From: an uncultured Pseudovibrio sp.
GTDB taxonomy: Bacteria; Pseudomonadota; Alphaproteobacteria; Rhizobiales; Stappiaceae
Assembly: GCA_947496145.1 (NCBI GenBank)
Contig: CANMBS010000028.1
Location: 1-64,000, forward strand
Direction of reading: 5' to 3'
Length of the DNA stretch: 64,000 nucleotides
How positions within the stretch are numbered: the first letter of the stretch is position 1; the number at the start of each line of letters is the position of its first letter. Of the stretch, positions 56,078 to 64,000 are shown one piece after another. The notes under the pieces were generated by a model. That model was not told where the DNA came from, made no database searches, and was given only the letters and a program-made list of their open reading frames with translations. The translations under genes were made by a program, and so were the position numbers.

Positions 56078-58918
56078 TTAGTTGCGGCGAACGTAGCAGT
56101 CACCACCGGCGGATTTAAACTCACCACAGAAGGTATTTGCACTGGTCGGACCGTCAAACGGCACCTGAATACGGTAGTAAACGCCCTTATCACCCAGATC
56201 AGCACGGGTAATCACAGGCGTAACCAGCGCCATCAGGTTGGGGTAACGCCGGTTGTAAGAGCGAATTTGTCCCTTCGCCTGATCGATACTGCGCACGGAG
56301 GCCACCTGCACGATGTATGTGCCAGCCGGAATCTCGCCAACCACACCATTGCCCGGTGTCGGAGTTGGCGCAACTGGGCGGGCATTTACACCAGCACTTT
56401 GAGTACCCTGACTGCCTGTCAGATTAAGCGGCGCATTTGCACGCGGCTGAGATGACGGCTGCGAGCGCAGCGGCGCAAGAGTGTTAGAGCGCACGCTGCT
56501 TCCGGTATTCGCAGAAGCGGTCACAAATGGTTTAGACTGCGGCACAACGCTCACACCAGCCAAAGCCGGACGGTTTGACGCTGGCGCAGCAGGTCCGGCA
56601 TTTGCAAAGGCATCCTGCAAGCTTGGCTGTGCGGTTGCATTTGCGTTCTGCTGAAGTGCGCTCTGGCTCTCACCCGGCAATGGTGCCCATTGACCGGAAT
56701 TTGCAGAAGGCACAGGCGTACTTGTAACAACCTGCGGATTGCCGTTGCGCACACTGCTGGTCGTAATGCGCGGCGCAGGAGCAGCAACCGGTTCACGCTG
56801 AACGATCGTTCCATCAGGCCGCACAATAACAGTACGCACCTTTTTGGTCGGATTCACATCGTAAACACGCGGCGTATCTGCCGTATCAGTTTCGCTTGCA
56901 GCAGGCGGCAGCGGCGTAACCGGCGCATTTTCCCGCTGGATCATTTTCTCGCCATTCACAGGCTCAGATGCTTCCTGCGGAGTGAACACCTTGGCTGTAT
57001 CATTCTTTGGCTGTGCAGACGGTGCAGGCACCTCTTTCATCGCAGACGCATCGGCACGAATAACCGGCGGCGGTGTTGCATCACCTCCGCTTCCACCAAA
57101 GTCAAACAGGAAGAACCCTGCACCAGAAACCACAAGAATTGCAGCAACAGATGCAGCAGCTAAAAGCCCCTTGCGTTTACCGGTACCGGCAAGAGCGGCA
57201 TCATCTTCAGCCTGCTCAAGAACAGAAACACGCGGAACCGGTTGTGGCAGAACACCACCGTCAAGGCTTGGGTCTTCCTGACGCATAGCTTGCGCCACCG
57301 CATCAAGATCATACCCGCCCGGAGGTGGAGACTGATCTTCAGCCTGCTTGCGCGCCGCATTCATCGCTTCCTGATGTGCTGCCTCAGTCTGCGCCAGCTT
57401 TTCAGCAGCAGCAGGCCACGACATCTCATCTAAGGATTCATCATTAGCTACACTTTCATCCAGCTGCCAGGCGTCATCACCCTCGCTCGCAAATGGATCA
57501 ATCTCCTGAGCAGCCTGTTCAAATCCAGCGCTCATGCGCTCAAATTCATTCAGCTCGGCAGCAACTTCAGGCTCAAGTTCAGGTTCCGGCTCCGGCTCAG
57601 GTTCACGCGCGATTTCATCTGCAAAGATGTCCTCAACGCTCTCTTCAAAGCTCGGCTCTGCAACTTGCGGCTCAAAAGGCTCCGCAATGACCGCAGCCTG
57701 AGACGGCTCATCATCAAGACTGAACTCAGCCATGAGCGCCTCTTCCAGGTGCCTGGCCGGAATAACGGTTTCCTGCCCCTGCTCATCGTCAGCCGCTATA
57801 TGCTCACCTTCAAGTTCAGCACCTGTGTCCATCGCAAAAGCCGCCATGTCAGGCTCAAAGGAAGCAGCAGCGCTGGCGGCAGGAGTAATCTCATCAATTG
57901 CACCGCGCAGTTGCGGCTCTGCCGGGCGCTCTTGTGGCGCAGGTTCAACAACACTGCGTGTAGCCTTTGGTGTCGCCGCAGCTGCACTCGCACGTTGTGC
58001 TGCACGTTCTGCCCGCCACCGGTCGTAATCGTTTTCAGAAAGCTCATTGAGTGCCTTAGGCTCAGCAGATGGCACCACTGGTGCCGGAGCTGGCGTAACA
58101 ACTGGCCGCTCAACCCGGGGCGCTTCCGTGCGCGGCGCTTCCGTTACCGGAGGTACATCCGCATTGCGGCGCTCAAGACGCTCACGTAAAGACCGTTCCG
58201 GGCGCACATCACGCGCACCGACAGCATCCAGCGTTGGTGTTGCACGGCTCACACTGCGCTGCGGGCGCGGAGCCTGCTCGCGTTCAACCGCCCCCAAAGA
58301 AAGCGAGGCAACCAGACTTTCTTCAAGATCACGGGATAAGACGTCATCCATCTCCGTATCAGCGCTCACACCAGCAGCAGAAACTGCCGGGCGCGGCTGC
58401 GGTGTTTCAGCAATCTCGCGTGATGCTGGCAGCGGTTTTGGCTGCGGAACTGGTCTGGCCTTGGGAACCGGAGGAAGGTCACTCACGTAATCAACGCCAT
58501 CATCTGGCGTACCAGCCGAAAGCGCATCCGTGCTCAGCTCTGCAAACGGATCAGCAGAAGGCGCTGGCGCACGCTCATGAGAACTGGCAAAAACGGCATC
58601 GAGGGCCGCATAAGAATCTGGTGTTTGAGCAGGCTCATGTGTCTCAGCCGCACCCACAGGATAGTCGTTACTGTGAGAAGCTCGCGCCGGAGCTTGTGCA
58701 GCAGATGCACTGCTCTCATCATTTGTTGGGAACAGCGGACGGCCAGATACCTCGCTTTCAACCCGTGAGCCGGAGCGATACTGAGCAGCACTCTCTCCCA
58801 CAAGCCTTGCAAGTTCTACCAGAGGATCCTGGTCGCCAGCCCATTGTTGCGGTTCATCGCCTGCGTTCTGCCTAGCAGAATTCTCACCCGGTCCTGAATA
58901 CTTGGAGTGATTAGTCAT
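56078..58918 (-). CDS. Large SPOR-domain membrane protein
   Basis: 946-residue single-pass protein. About 620 residues of acidic, Pro/Ala/Glu-rich low-complexity cytoplasmic sequence, with DEL-rich repeats and tracts such as EPEPEPELEPE, precede one TM segment (LLAAASVAAILVVSGAGFFLF). A proline/serine-rich periplasmic linker and a C-terminal SPOR domain (YIVQVASVRSIDQAKGQ - VYYRIQVPF - CGEFKSAGGDCYV) follow. SPOR domains bind denuded peptidoglycan at division sites. The cytoplasmic portion is unusually long for the family. ATG 58918 is preferred over the TTG at 58954. Between argS and nagZ. Confidence 0.9.
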   Translation of the reverse strand: MTNHSKYSGPGENSARQNAGDEPQQWAGDQDPLVELARLVGESAAQYRSGSRVESEVSGRPLFPTNDESSASAAQAPARASHSNDYPVGAAETHEPAQTPDSYAALDAVFASSHERAPAPSADPFAELSTDALSAGTPDDGVDYVSDLPPVPKARPVPQPKPLPASREIAETPQPRPAVSAAGVSADTEMDDVLSRDLEESLVASLSLGAVEREQAPRPQRSVSRATPTLDAVGARDVRPERSLRERLERRNADVPPVTEAPRTEAPRVERPVVTPAPAPVVPSAEPKALNELSENDYDRWRAERAAQRASAAAATPKATRSVVEPAPQERPAEPQLRGAIDEITPAASAAASFEPDMAAFAMDTGAELEGEHIAADDEQGQETVIPARHLEEALMAEFSLDDEPSQAAVIAEPFEPQVAEPSFEESVEDIFADEIAREPEPEPEPELEPEVAAELNEFERMSAGFEQAAQEIDPFASEGDDAWQLDESVANDESLDEMSWPAAAEKLAQTEAAHQEAMNAARKQAEDQSPPPGGYDLDAVAQAMRQEDPSLDGGVLPQPVPRVSVLEQAEDDAALAGTGKRKGLLAAASVAAILVVSGAGFFLFDFGGSGGDATPPPVIRADASAMKEVPAPSAQPKNDTAKVFTPQEASEPVNGEKMIQRENAPVTPLPPAASETDTADTPRVYDVNPTKKVRTVIVRPDGTIVQREPVAAPAPRITTSSVRNGNPQVVTSTPVPSANSGQWAPLPGESQSALQQNANATAQPSLQDAFANAGPAAPASNRPALAGVSVVPQSKPFVTASANTGSSVRSNTLAPLRSQPSSQPRANAPLNLTGSQGTQSAGVNARPVAPTPTPGNGVVGEIPAGTYIVQVASVRSIDQAKGQIRSYNRRYPNLMALVTPVITRADLGDKGVYYRIQVPFDGPTSANTFCGEFKSAGGDCYVRRN

Positions 58919-58999
58919 TGCAGCGGTGTTTTCCCTTAAACAAGAGGTTCGCAATCCCCACCGCGAACCTCCTTAATTCTCTTTAACTTTGCTCAGGCA

Positions 59000-60754
59000 T
59001 TAGCGCATTTCGTCTGGAGCTGTGACACCCAAAACATTGAGGCCAGAAGCAATTACCTTTGAAACTGCATAGACTAACGCGAGTCGAGCTTTGGTTAATT
59101 CTGGCGTTTTATCATTAATAAAGCGTAATTGCGGCTTTTCCTTGCCTTGCGCGTGCTGCGCATGAAGGGCTGTCGCAAGCTCATAAAGATAGAACGCAAT
59201 GCGGTGCGGCTCGTGGTTTTCTGCGGCTCCCTCTACGATTCGAGGCCACTGTGCCATCTTAGCGATCAGTGCCAGTTCACCCTCATCTTCAAGCTGTGCA
59301 AAATCTGCAGATTGCATTTCATGAGCTGAATTGGAGAACCATTCCAGCTCATTTTCTGCCTTCCGCAGCACCGATTGACAACGAGCATGACCGTACTGAA
59401 CATAGAACACCGGATTGTCTTTTGACTGTTCTTTCACCTTGTCAAAATCAAAATCCAGCTGCGCATCGTTCTTACGATAGAGCATCATAAAGCGTACCGC
59501 ATCCACACCCACTTCATCAACCACATCGCGAAGGGTGATGAAATTACCAGAGCGCTTGGACATTTTGAACTCAGCGCCGCCCTTAAACAGCTTCACCATC
59601 TGGCACAGACGCACAATCACATCCACGTCACCGCCGGAAATCGCATTGCCGATCGCTTCCAGACGCTTCACATAGCCGCCATGATCTGCACCAAGCACAA
59701 AGATGATCTCTTTGAACCCGCGTTCGATCTTATCGCGCATGTAAGCAACGTCAGCCGCAAAATAGGTATAGCTGCCATCAGACTTCACCAGTGCACGGTC
59801 ACTGTCATCACCGTAGTTGGAGGAGCGGAACAGGGTCTGCTCTCGGTCTTCCCAGTCATCAGGCACTTCGCCTTTTGGCGGTGGCAGCGTGCCGTTGTAA
59901 ACCAGATCCCGCTGGCGCAGTTCATTCAGCGTCAAATCAATGGCCTTGCCCTGACCATGCATGGTCTTTTCAGAAAAGAACACGTCGTGCTTAACGTTCA
60001 GCGCACCAAGGTCCTGACGGATCATATCCATCATCTTATCAACGGTGTAGCCTTTCAGCAGAGCCAGACGTTCAGCCGGAGCCATATCCTTCAGGCTCTC
60101 ACCATACTCATCCGCCAGTGATTGACCGACAGGAATGAGATATTCACCCGGATAGTACCCTTCCGGGATCTGACCAATGTCTTCCCCCAGCGCTTCGCGG
60201 TAGCGCAGGAACGCAGAATTCGCCAGCGTATCAATCTGGGAGCCAGCATCATTGATCACATATTCACGGGTCACGTCATAGCCGGCAAACTCTAAAAGAC
60301 CTGCCAGCGCGTCACCAACCACAGCACCGCGTGTGTGCCCCACATGCATAGGGCCAGTCGGGTTGGCCGAAACGTATTCCACGTTCACCTTCAGTCCGTC
60401 ACCGCGACTGGAAGCGCCAAACTTGTCGCCCCTGGCAACAACATCACTTAAAACACGCTCCCACAGCGCTCTTTGAACACGGATATTAATAAAACCCGGT
60501 CCGGCCACGTCAACCGCTGCAATTTCAGCGTCGGCACGCAGACCCTCCGCGATCTTTTCCGCAAGATCACGTGGCTTCATCTTCAGCTGTTTCGCCAGCA
60601 CCATGGCAGCATTGGTCGCAAGGTCGCCATGCGCCGCATCCCGTGGAGGCTCAACAGTTACTCGTCGCAGATCCAGCTCCGGCGCGTCAGCGGCAAGGTC
60701 CAGTCCCTTGACCACAGTGGTTACCCTTTCGGCGAAGTCTGCAAAGATGTTCAT
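59000..60754 (-). CDS. argS: Arginyl-tRNA synthetase
   Basis: 584-residue class I synthetase that charges tRNA-Arg. The HIGH-type motif is [12 protein letters not shown] near residue 137, preceded by ANPTGPMH, and the KMSKS-type loop is KMSKRSGNF. The N-terminal Add-1 domain and the C-terminal DALR anticodon-binding domain are present. Lies between dgt and the SPOR gene in the same direction. Confidence 0.97.
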   Translation of the reverse strand: MNIFADFAERVTTVVKGLDLAADAPELDLRRVTVEPPRDAAHGDLATNAAMVLAKQLKMKPRDLAEKIAEGLRADAEIAAVDVAGPGFINIRVQRALWERVLSDVVARGDKFGASSRGDGLKVNVEYVSANPTGPMHVGHTRGAVVGDALAGLLEFAGYDVTREYVINDAGSQIDTLANSAFLRYREALGEDIGQIPEGYYPGEYLIPVGQSLADEYGESLKDMAPAERLALLKGYTVDKMMDMIRQDLGALNVKHDVFFSEKTMHGQGKAIDLTLNELRQRDLVYNGTLPPPKGEVPDDWEDREQTLFRSSNYGDDSDRALVKSDGSYTYFAADVAYMRDKIERGFKEIIFVLGADHGGYVKRLEAIGNAISGGDVDVIVRLCQMVKLFKGGAEFKMSKRSGNFITLRDVVDEVGVDAVRFMMLYRKNDAQLDFDFDKVKEQSKDNPVFYVQYGHARCQSVLRKAENELEWFSNSAHEMQSADFAQLEDEGELALIAKMAQWPRIVEGAAENHEPHRIAFYLYELATALHAQHAQGKEKPQLRFINDKTPELTKARLALVYAVSKVIASGLNVLGVTAPDEMR

Positions 60755-60852
60755 TTTAATAGCCTAGCTTGACTAGTTTAACAGATCACAGGTTTTGCGA
60801 AGCCCCAAAGCCCAGCAAAACTCCATGGATTAATAGAGTTAGAATTGGCGCA

Positions 60853-62070
60853 TTACCCCAGTTCAGGGGTATCGTCAAATAATCGTCGATGTTCATCTAT
60901 GGCATAACGGTCCGTCATACCCGCAATGAAGTCGCAAACCCTTCGGGCCACAACGTCATCACGTGCCCCCTCAAGGCCGTTGCACCACGGCTCCGGCATT
61001 CTTTCAGGCACTTTAAAGTAGCCATGAAACAAATCCCGCACCACTTTGGCAACTTGCCTGCGCACCGCCAGCACACTGTCATGGCGGTACAGGTTGGCGA
61101 ATAAAAACTCTTTCAACGCGCGTTCTTCTCGCGCCATTTCAGTTGAAAAGGCAATAACGGGACCATTTGCATCACGAATATCCCCGCATTTCTTGGGAGA
61201 AAGTTGATTAATCCGTAAAATACTTTCCGCAATCACGTCCTCAACCATACCCGTGATACATCTGCGGCCAATTTCATGAATGCGCCGCGCATCCTCCAGC
61301 CCCGGATATTTGCCATCCACCTCATCTAAAATACGCTTCAGATAAGGCACAGCTTTCATGGCCTCAAAGCTTAACAGCCCTGCCCGCATGCCGTCATCCA
61401 GATCGTGGGCATCATAGGCGATATCGTCTGCAATTGCCGCCACCTGAGCCTCTGCACTGGGCCATGACCATAACAGCAAATCCTGCTGCTCTGCATATTC
61501 ACGCACAGCAAACGGCAAGTCCTTGCCTGCCAGCTTGCCACACGGCGCTCCCTCCCGATCCGTCAGCGGTCCATTGTGCTTCACCAGCCCCTCCAGCGTC
61601 TCCCACGCCAGATTAAGCCCGTCAAACTCCGCATAACGGCGCTCAAGGTCTGTCACGATCCGCAAGGACTGGGCATTATGGTCAAACCCGCCATAGTCCG
61701 CCATGCACTCATGCATCACGTCCTCGCCCTCATGCCCGAACGGCGTATGCCCCAGATCATGCGCCAGTGCCAGACACTCCGCCAGATCCTCATCCAGCCG
61801 CAAGGCCCGCGCTAGAGACCGCGCTATCTGCGACACTTCAATAGTATGGGTCAGTCGGGTGCGGAAGTGATCCCCCTCGTGGTAGACAAAAACCTGCGTC
61901 TTATGCTTCAGCCTGCGAAAGGCAGCACTATGGATGATCCTGTCCCGGTCACGCTGAAACGGCGTGCGGGTTGGGCTGTCGCCTTCCGGATAAAGCCGCC
62001 CCCGGCTTTCATCGGGATCAACCGCATACTCAGCCCGAGGCTGCGCACCGTATCCAAGCGTCTTGACCAT
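60853..62070 (-). CDS. Deoxyguanosinetriphosphate triphosphohydrolase-like HD protein
   Basis: 405-residue HD-domain phosphohydrolase of the dGTPase-like family, which removes triphosphate from deoxynucleoside triphosphates. The metal-binding residues are visible: RLTHTIEVSQIARSLARAL (His), LALAHDLGHTPFGHEGE (His-Asp) and a later Asp in ADDIAYDAHD. Upstream of argS in the same direction and divergent from the ErpA-type gene. The conserved FRRLKHKTQVF is near residue 51. Equivalent to the common dgt annotation, but I cannot tell its nucleotide preference. Confidence 0.93.
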   Translation of the reverse strand: MVKTLGYGAQPRAEYAVDPDESRGRLYPEGDSPTRTPFQRDRDRIIHSAAFRRLKHKTQVFVYHEGDHFRTRLTHTIEVSQIARSLARALRLDEDLAECLALAHDLGHTPFGHEGEDVMHECMADYGGFDHNAQSLRIVTDLERRYAEFDGLNLAWETLEGLVKHNGPLTDREGAPCGKLAGKDLPFAVREYAEQQDLLLWSWPSAEAQVAAIADDIAYDAHDLDDGMRAGLLSFEAMKAVPYLKRILDEVDGKYPGLEDARRIHEIGRRCITGMVEDVIAESILRINQLSPKKCGDIRDANGPVIAFSTEMAREERALKEFLFANLYRHDSVLAVRRQVAKVVRDLFHGYFKVPERMPEPWCNGLEGARDDVVARRVCDFIAGMTDRYAIDEHRRLFDDTPELG

Positions 62071-62274
62071 TTTTAAAATCCCTCACCCGCAGTTTTTGGA
62101 AACCTCAAAAGTATCAAAGGCAATTTTCGTATCACAGCAATGACATAACAGATGTTCTCAGGCTGTAAACAACCGCTTTCCAGAAGCAAATGCAATTTAG
62201 CAACAAAATACTATGGAAATTGCAAGTTAGAACACTTAAATAATAGAGCTGAAGAACGCCCGTATAAGACAGAG

Positions 62275-62619
62275 ATGATGACCCAGACCCCAGAAAACAC
62301 TGTAGCCCTCACCGACAAGGCCGCAAAACGAGTGGCCCAGATTCTCGAAAAAGAAACCGGCGGCAGCATGCTGCGCATTTCCGTCGAAGGCGGCGGCTGC
62401 TCTGGCTTTCAGTATAAATATGACATCGTCAGCGAACGCGAAGATGACGATCTCGTCCTCGCCAAACACGGCGCAACCGTCCTGATTGATGCCATCTCCC
62501 TGCAATACATGGCAGGCTCGCAAATCGACTTCGTGACAGATCTCATGGGCCAGTCCTTCCAGATCACCAACCCGCAAGCCGCTGCAGGCTGCGGATGTGG
62601 TACAAGCTTCTCCATCTAA
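62275..62619 (+). CDS. erpA: A-type iron-sulfur cluster carrier (ErpA/IscA family)
   Basis: 114-residue HesB/IscA-type carrier that delivers Fe-S clusters to target enzymes. Three cluster ligands: the cysteine in GGGCSGFQYKY and two in the C-terminal GCGCGTSFSI. The frame is open from 62152, but ATG 62275 (with a second ATG next to it) begins at the family's usual N terminus; the ribosome site (AGACAGAG) is weak. Symbol by family resemblance; distinguishing ErpA from IscA needs phylogeny. Divergent from dgt. Confidence 0.88.
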   Translation: MMTQTPENTVALTDKAAKRVAQILEKETGGSMLRISVEGGGCSGFQYKYDIVSEREDDDLVLAKHGATVLIDAISLQYMAGSQIDFVTDLMGQSFQITNPQAAAGCGCGTSFSI

Positions 62620-62866
62620 TCTGCCACAGAACTGGCTGAGGGGGATAAGTTAGAAAGCGGGCGTGTGTGCACCCCAACGCAGCCACGATCTGACAGCACA
62701 AAAAGCCCCCCATAAGAACGCAGTTTTTCCACTTTCCTTTCAAACCAACGCACATTTCAACGCAAACAGGTTATCATCCTGATGAATGGAAGTTGTCCCC
62801 TCCAGGCAATTTCATTCGGCGACCGAACTCAGTGCACCCAGAATTACACAGATTTCAGAGGTTTCA

Positions 62867-63133
62867 ATGCATCAACTCGACAAGTTCCACAAAGTCGTCG
62901 TGATCGGGCTTTTGGCATTCGCCGCTATCAAGCTTGTTGGCGAGGTTTACATCAATATCGTTACGCCTGTTTATCACCAGGGCTTCGGCGGTTTCTTTAA
63001 TAACAACAATAACTCTCTTCCGATGATGCTTTATTTCCTCGGAGCAACCCTTTGGGGGAGCGGCCTGTTAATTGCTCTGGCGTTTGTCGTTGATTACTTA
63101 AAGCGCCTGGTTGATGCACGCACCCAAAGCTGA
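62867..63133 (+). CDS. Small membrane protein of unknown function
   Basis: 88-residue predicted inner-membrane protein with two TM segments (VVVIGLLAFAAIKLVG and MLYFLGATLWGSGLLIALAFV) separated by an Asn-rich loop (GGFFNNNNNSLP). No family recognised. The start ATG 62867 has GAGG five bases upstream, so the longer frame from 62786 is not needed. It lies between the ErpA-type gene and xthA, on the same strand as both. Confidence 0.65.
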   Translation: MHQLDKFHKVVVIGLLAFAAIKLVGEVYINIVTPVYHQGFGGFFNNNNNSLPMMLYFLGATLWGSGLLIALAFVVDYLKRLVDARTQS

Positions 63134-63245
63134 GATTCTATAGCAACCCTTATCTGAGTTTTCTCAAGAGAAGCTCCGCACCAGATCAATCAGTGCGCCA
63201 GACCACACAAAATATGGCTATCAGGTCATATCGAGAGGAGACCCG

Positions 63246-64000
63246 ATGAAAATCGCAAGCTGGAACATCAATGGCGTCAAAGCGCGGTTAGAAACGGTTC
63301 TCAAATGGCTTGAAGAAGAACAGCCGGATATCGCCTGTTTTCAGGAAATCAAATCCGTAGACGAGAACTTCCCACGCGCCCCTTTTGAAGAACTGGGCTA
63401 CAACCTTGAAACCCATGGCCAAAAGAGTTTCAACGGCGTCGCAATCCTGTCCAAACGCCCGTTTGAGGAGGTAAACCGCCGCCTTCCTGGAGATGAGGAA
63501 GATGAACAGGCCCGCTACATCGAAGCCGTCATTGCAGGTGATAGTGAACCAATCCGCGTCGGCTGCCTCTACCTGCCAAACGGCAACCCGGTAGAGACGG
63601 AAAAATTCCCCTATAAGCTGCGCTGGATGGATCGTCTCCATAAGCATGCTGAAAAGCAGCTGGAAAAGGAAGAAGCCTTCCTGCTGGTTGGTGATTACAA
63701 CGTCATTCCGGAACCGGAAGATGCAAAGAAACCAGAAGCCTGGGTAGATGATGCCCTCTTCCGGCCAGAAAGCCGCCAGCGCTTCCGCGCCCTGCTCAAT
63801 CTGGGCTTTACAGAGGCCGTTCGTGCCACCAACAACAAGGCAGGCACCTACACCTTCTGGGATTATCAGGCAGGCGCATGGCAACGCGACAACGGCATTC
63901 GCATCGATCACCTTCTGCTTTCTCCGGAAGCCGCCCGCATCATGCAAAGCGTCGGCATCGACAAACACGTACGCGGCTGGGAAAAACCATCAGACCACGT
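63246..64000 (+). CDS. xthA: Exodeoxyribonuclease III (5' part; runs off the window)
   Basis: The first 251 residues of an EEP-fold nuclease that cleaves abasic sites and removes 3' blocks in base excision repair. MKIASWNINGVKARL is the family start. FQEIKSVD carries the metal-binding Glu, LYLPNGNP and LLVGDYNVIP carry the catalytic Asp/Asn, and GIRIDHLLLS and SDH at the right edge complete the active site. GAGAGGAG precedes the ATG. Only a few C-terminal residues are missing. Confidence 0.94.
   Translation, partial: MKIASWNINGVKARLETVLKWLEEEQPDIACFQEIKSVDENFPRAPFEELGYNLETHGQKSFNGVAILSKRPFEEVNRRLPGDEEDEQARYIEAVIAGDSEPIRVGCLYLPNGNPVETEKFPYKLRWMDRLHKHAEKQLEKEEAFLLVGDYNVIPEPEDAKKPEAWVDDALFRPESRQRFRALLNLGFTEAVRATNNKAGTYTFWDYQAGAWQRDNGIRIDHLLLSPEAARIMQSVGIDKHVRGWEKPSDH

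Noticed and set aside
57540-57620. GGTTC/GGCTC repeats
   Set aside because: They encode the Glu-Pro tract of the SPOR protein, not a regulatory repeat.
63288-63968. 226-codon minus-strand frame at the right edge
   Set aside because: Exactly antisense to xthA, whose motifs are complete.

Overview
The window is chromosomal DNA of an alphaproteobacterium, most likely of the Hyphomicrobiales and perhaps a marine Stappiaceae/Pseudovibrio-like organism. The evidence is the conserved gene order argS - SPOR protein - nagZ - scpA - scpB - tatABC - serS - surE - pcm - M23 lipoprotein - yajC - secDF - NDUFAF3-like - NDUFAF6-like, the alphaproteobacterial LexA boxes (GTTC-N7-GTTC) between ssb and uvrA, and a cuckoo-type array of small-RNA hairpins. 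The genus is inference; no rRNA lies in the window.

Layout. 1-2.1 kb: 3' part of an autotransporter-like repeat protein without a beta-barrel, next to an AT-rich gap. 2.6-13.9 kb: mostly housekeeping and small accessory genes (2OG-Fe oxygenase, two cyclophilins, coaD, GNAT, gyrA, MarC, CDF transporter, galE, DUF192, double cold-shock protein, gloA), then tRNA-Glu(TTC) at 14.1 kb. 14.5-32.2 kb: a compact minus-strand biosynthetic operon led by a 4051-residue NRPS-PKS with domains formyltransferase - condensation remnant - adenylation with embedded N-methyltransferase - PCP - KS - AT - DH - ER - KR - ACP - thioester reductase. It is followed by an unrecognised oxygenase-like protein, two alpha/beta hydrolases, a Rieske oxygenase and a thiolase. 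33-36.9 kb: divergent ssb and uvrA sharing an SOS-type control region. 37.3-37.5 kb: four tandem hairpins with anti-Shine-Dalgarno loops. 37.6-64 kb: lipoprotein, trmFO, the conserved sec/tat/scp/serS/argS block, dgt, an ErpA-type Fe-S carrier, a small membrane protein and the 5' part of xthA.

How the genes work together. The NRPS-PKS reads as a single-protein assembly line. The adenylation pocket reads DILQLGMVWK, close to the known glycine code. The N-methyltransferase and formyltransferase domains suggest an N-formyl-N-methylglycyl starter. One fully reducing polyketide module extends it with malonyl-CoA, and the reductase domain should release an aldehyde or alcohol. The downstream oxygenases and hydrolases are candidate tailoring enzymes. 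No transporter, regulator or phosphopantetheinyl transferase is encoded nearby. The sec/tat block groups protein export, envelope and chromosome-segregation genes, with two homologues of mitochondrial complex I assembly factors downstream of secDF. No insertion sequences, CRISPR arrays or prophage genes were seen.
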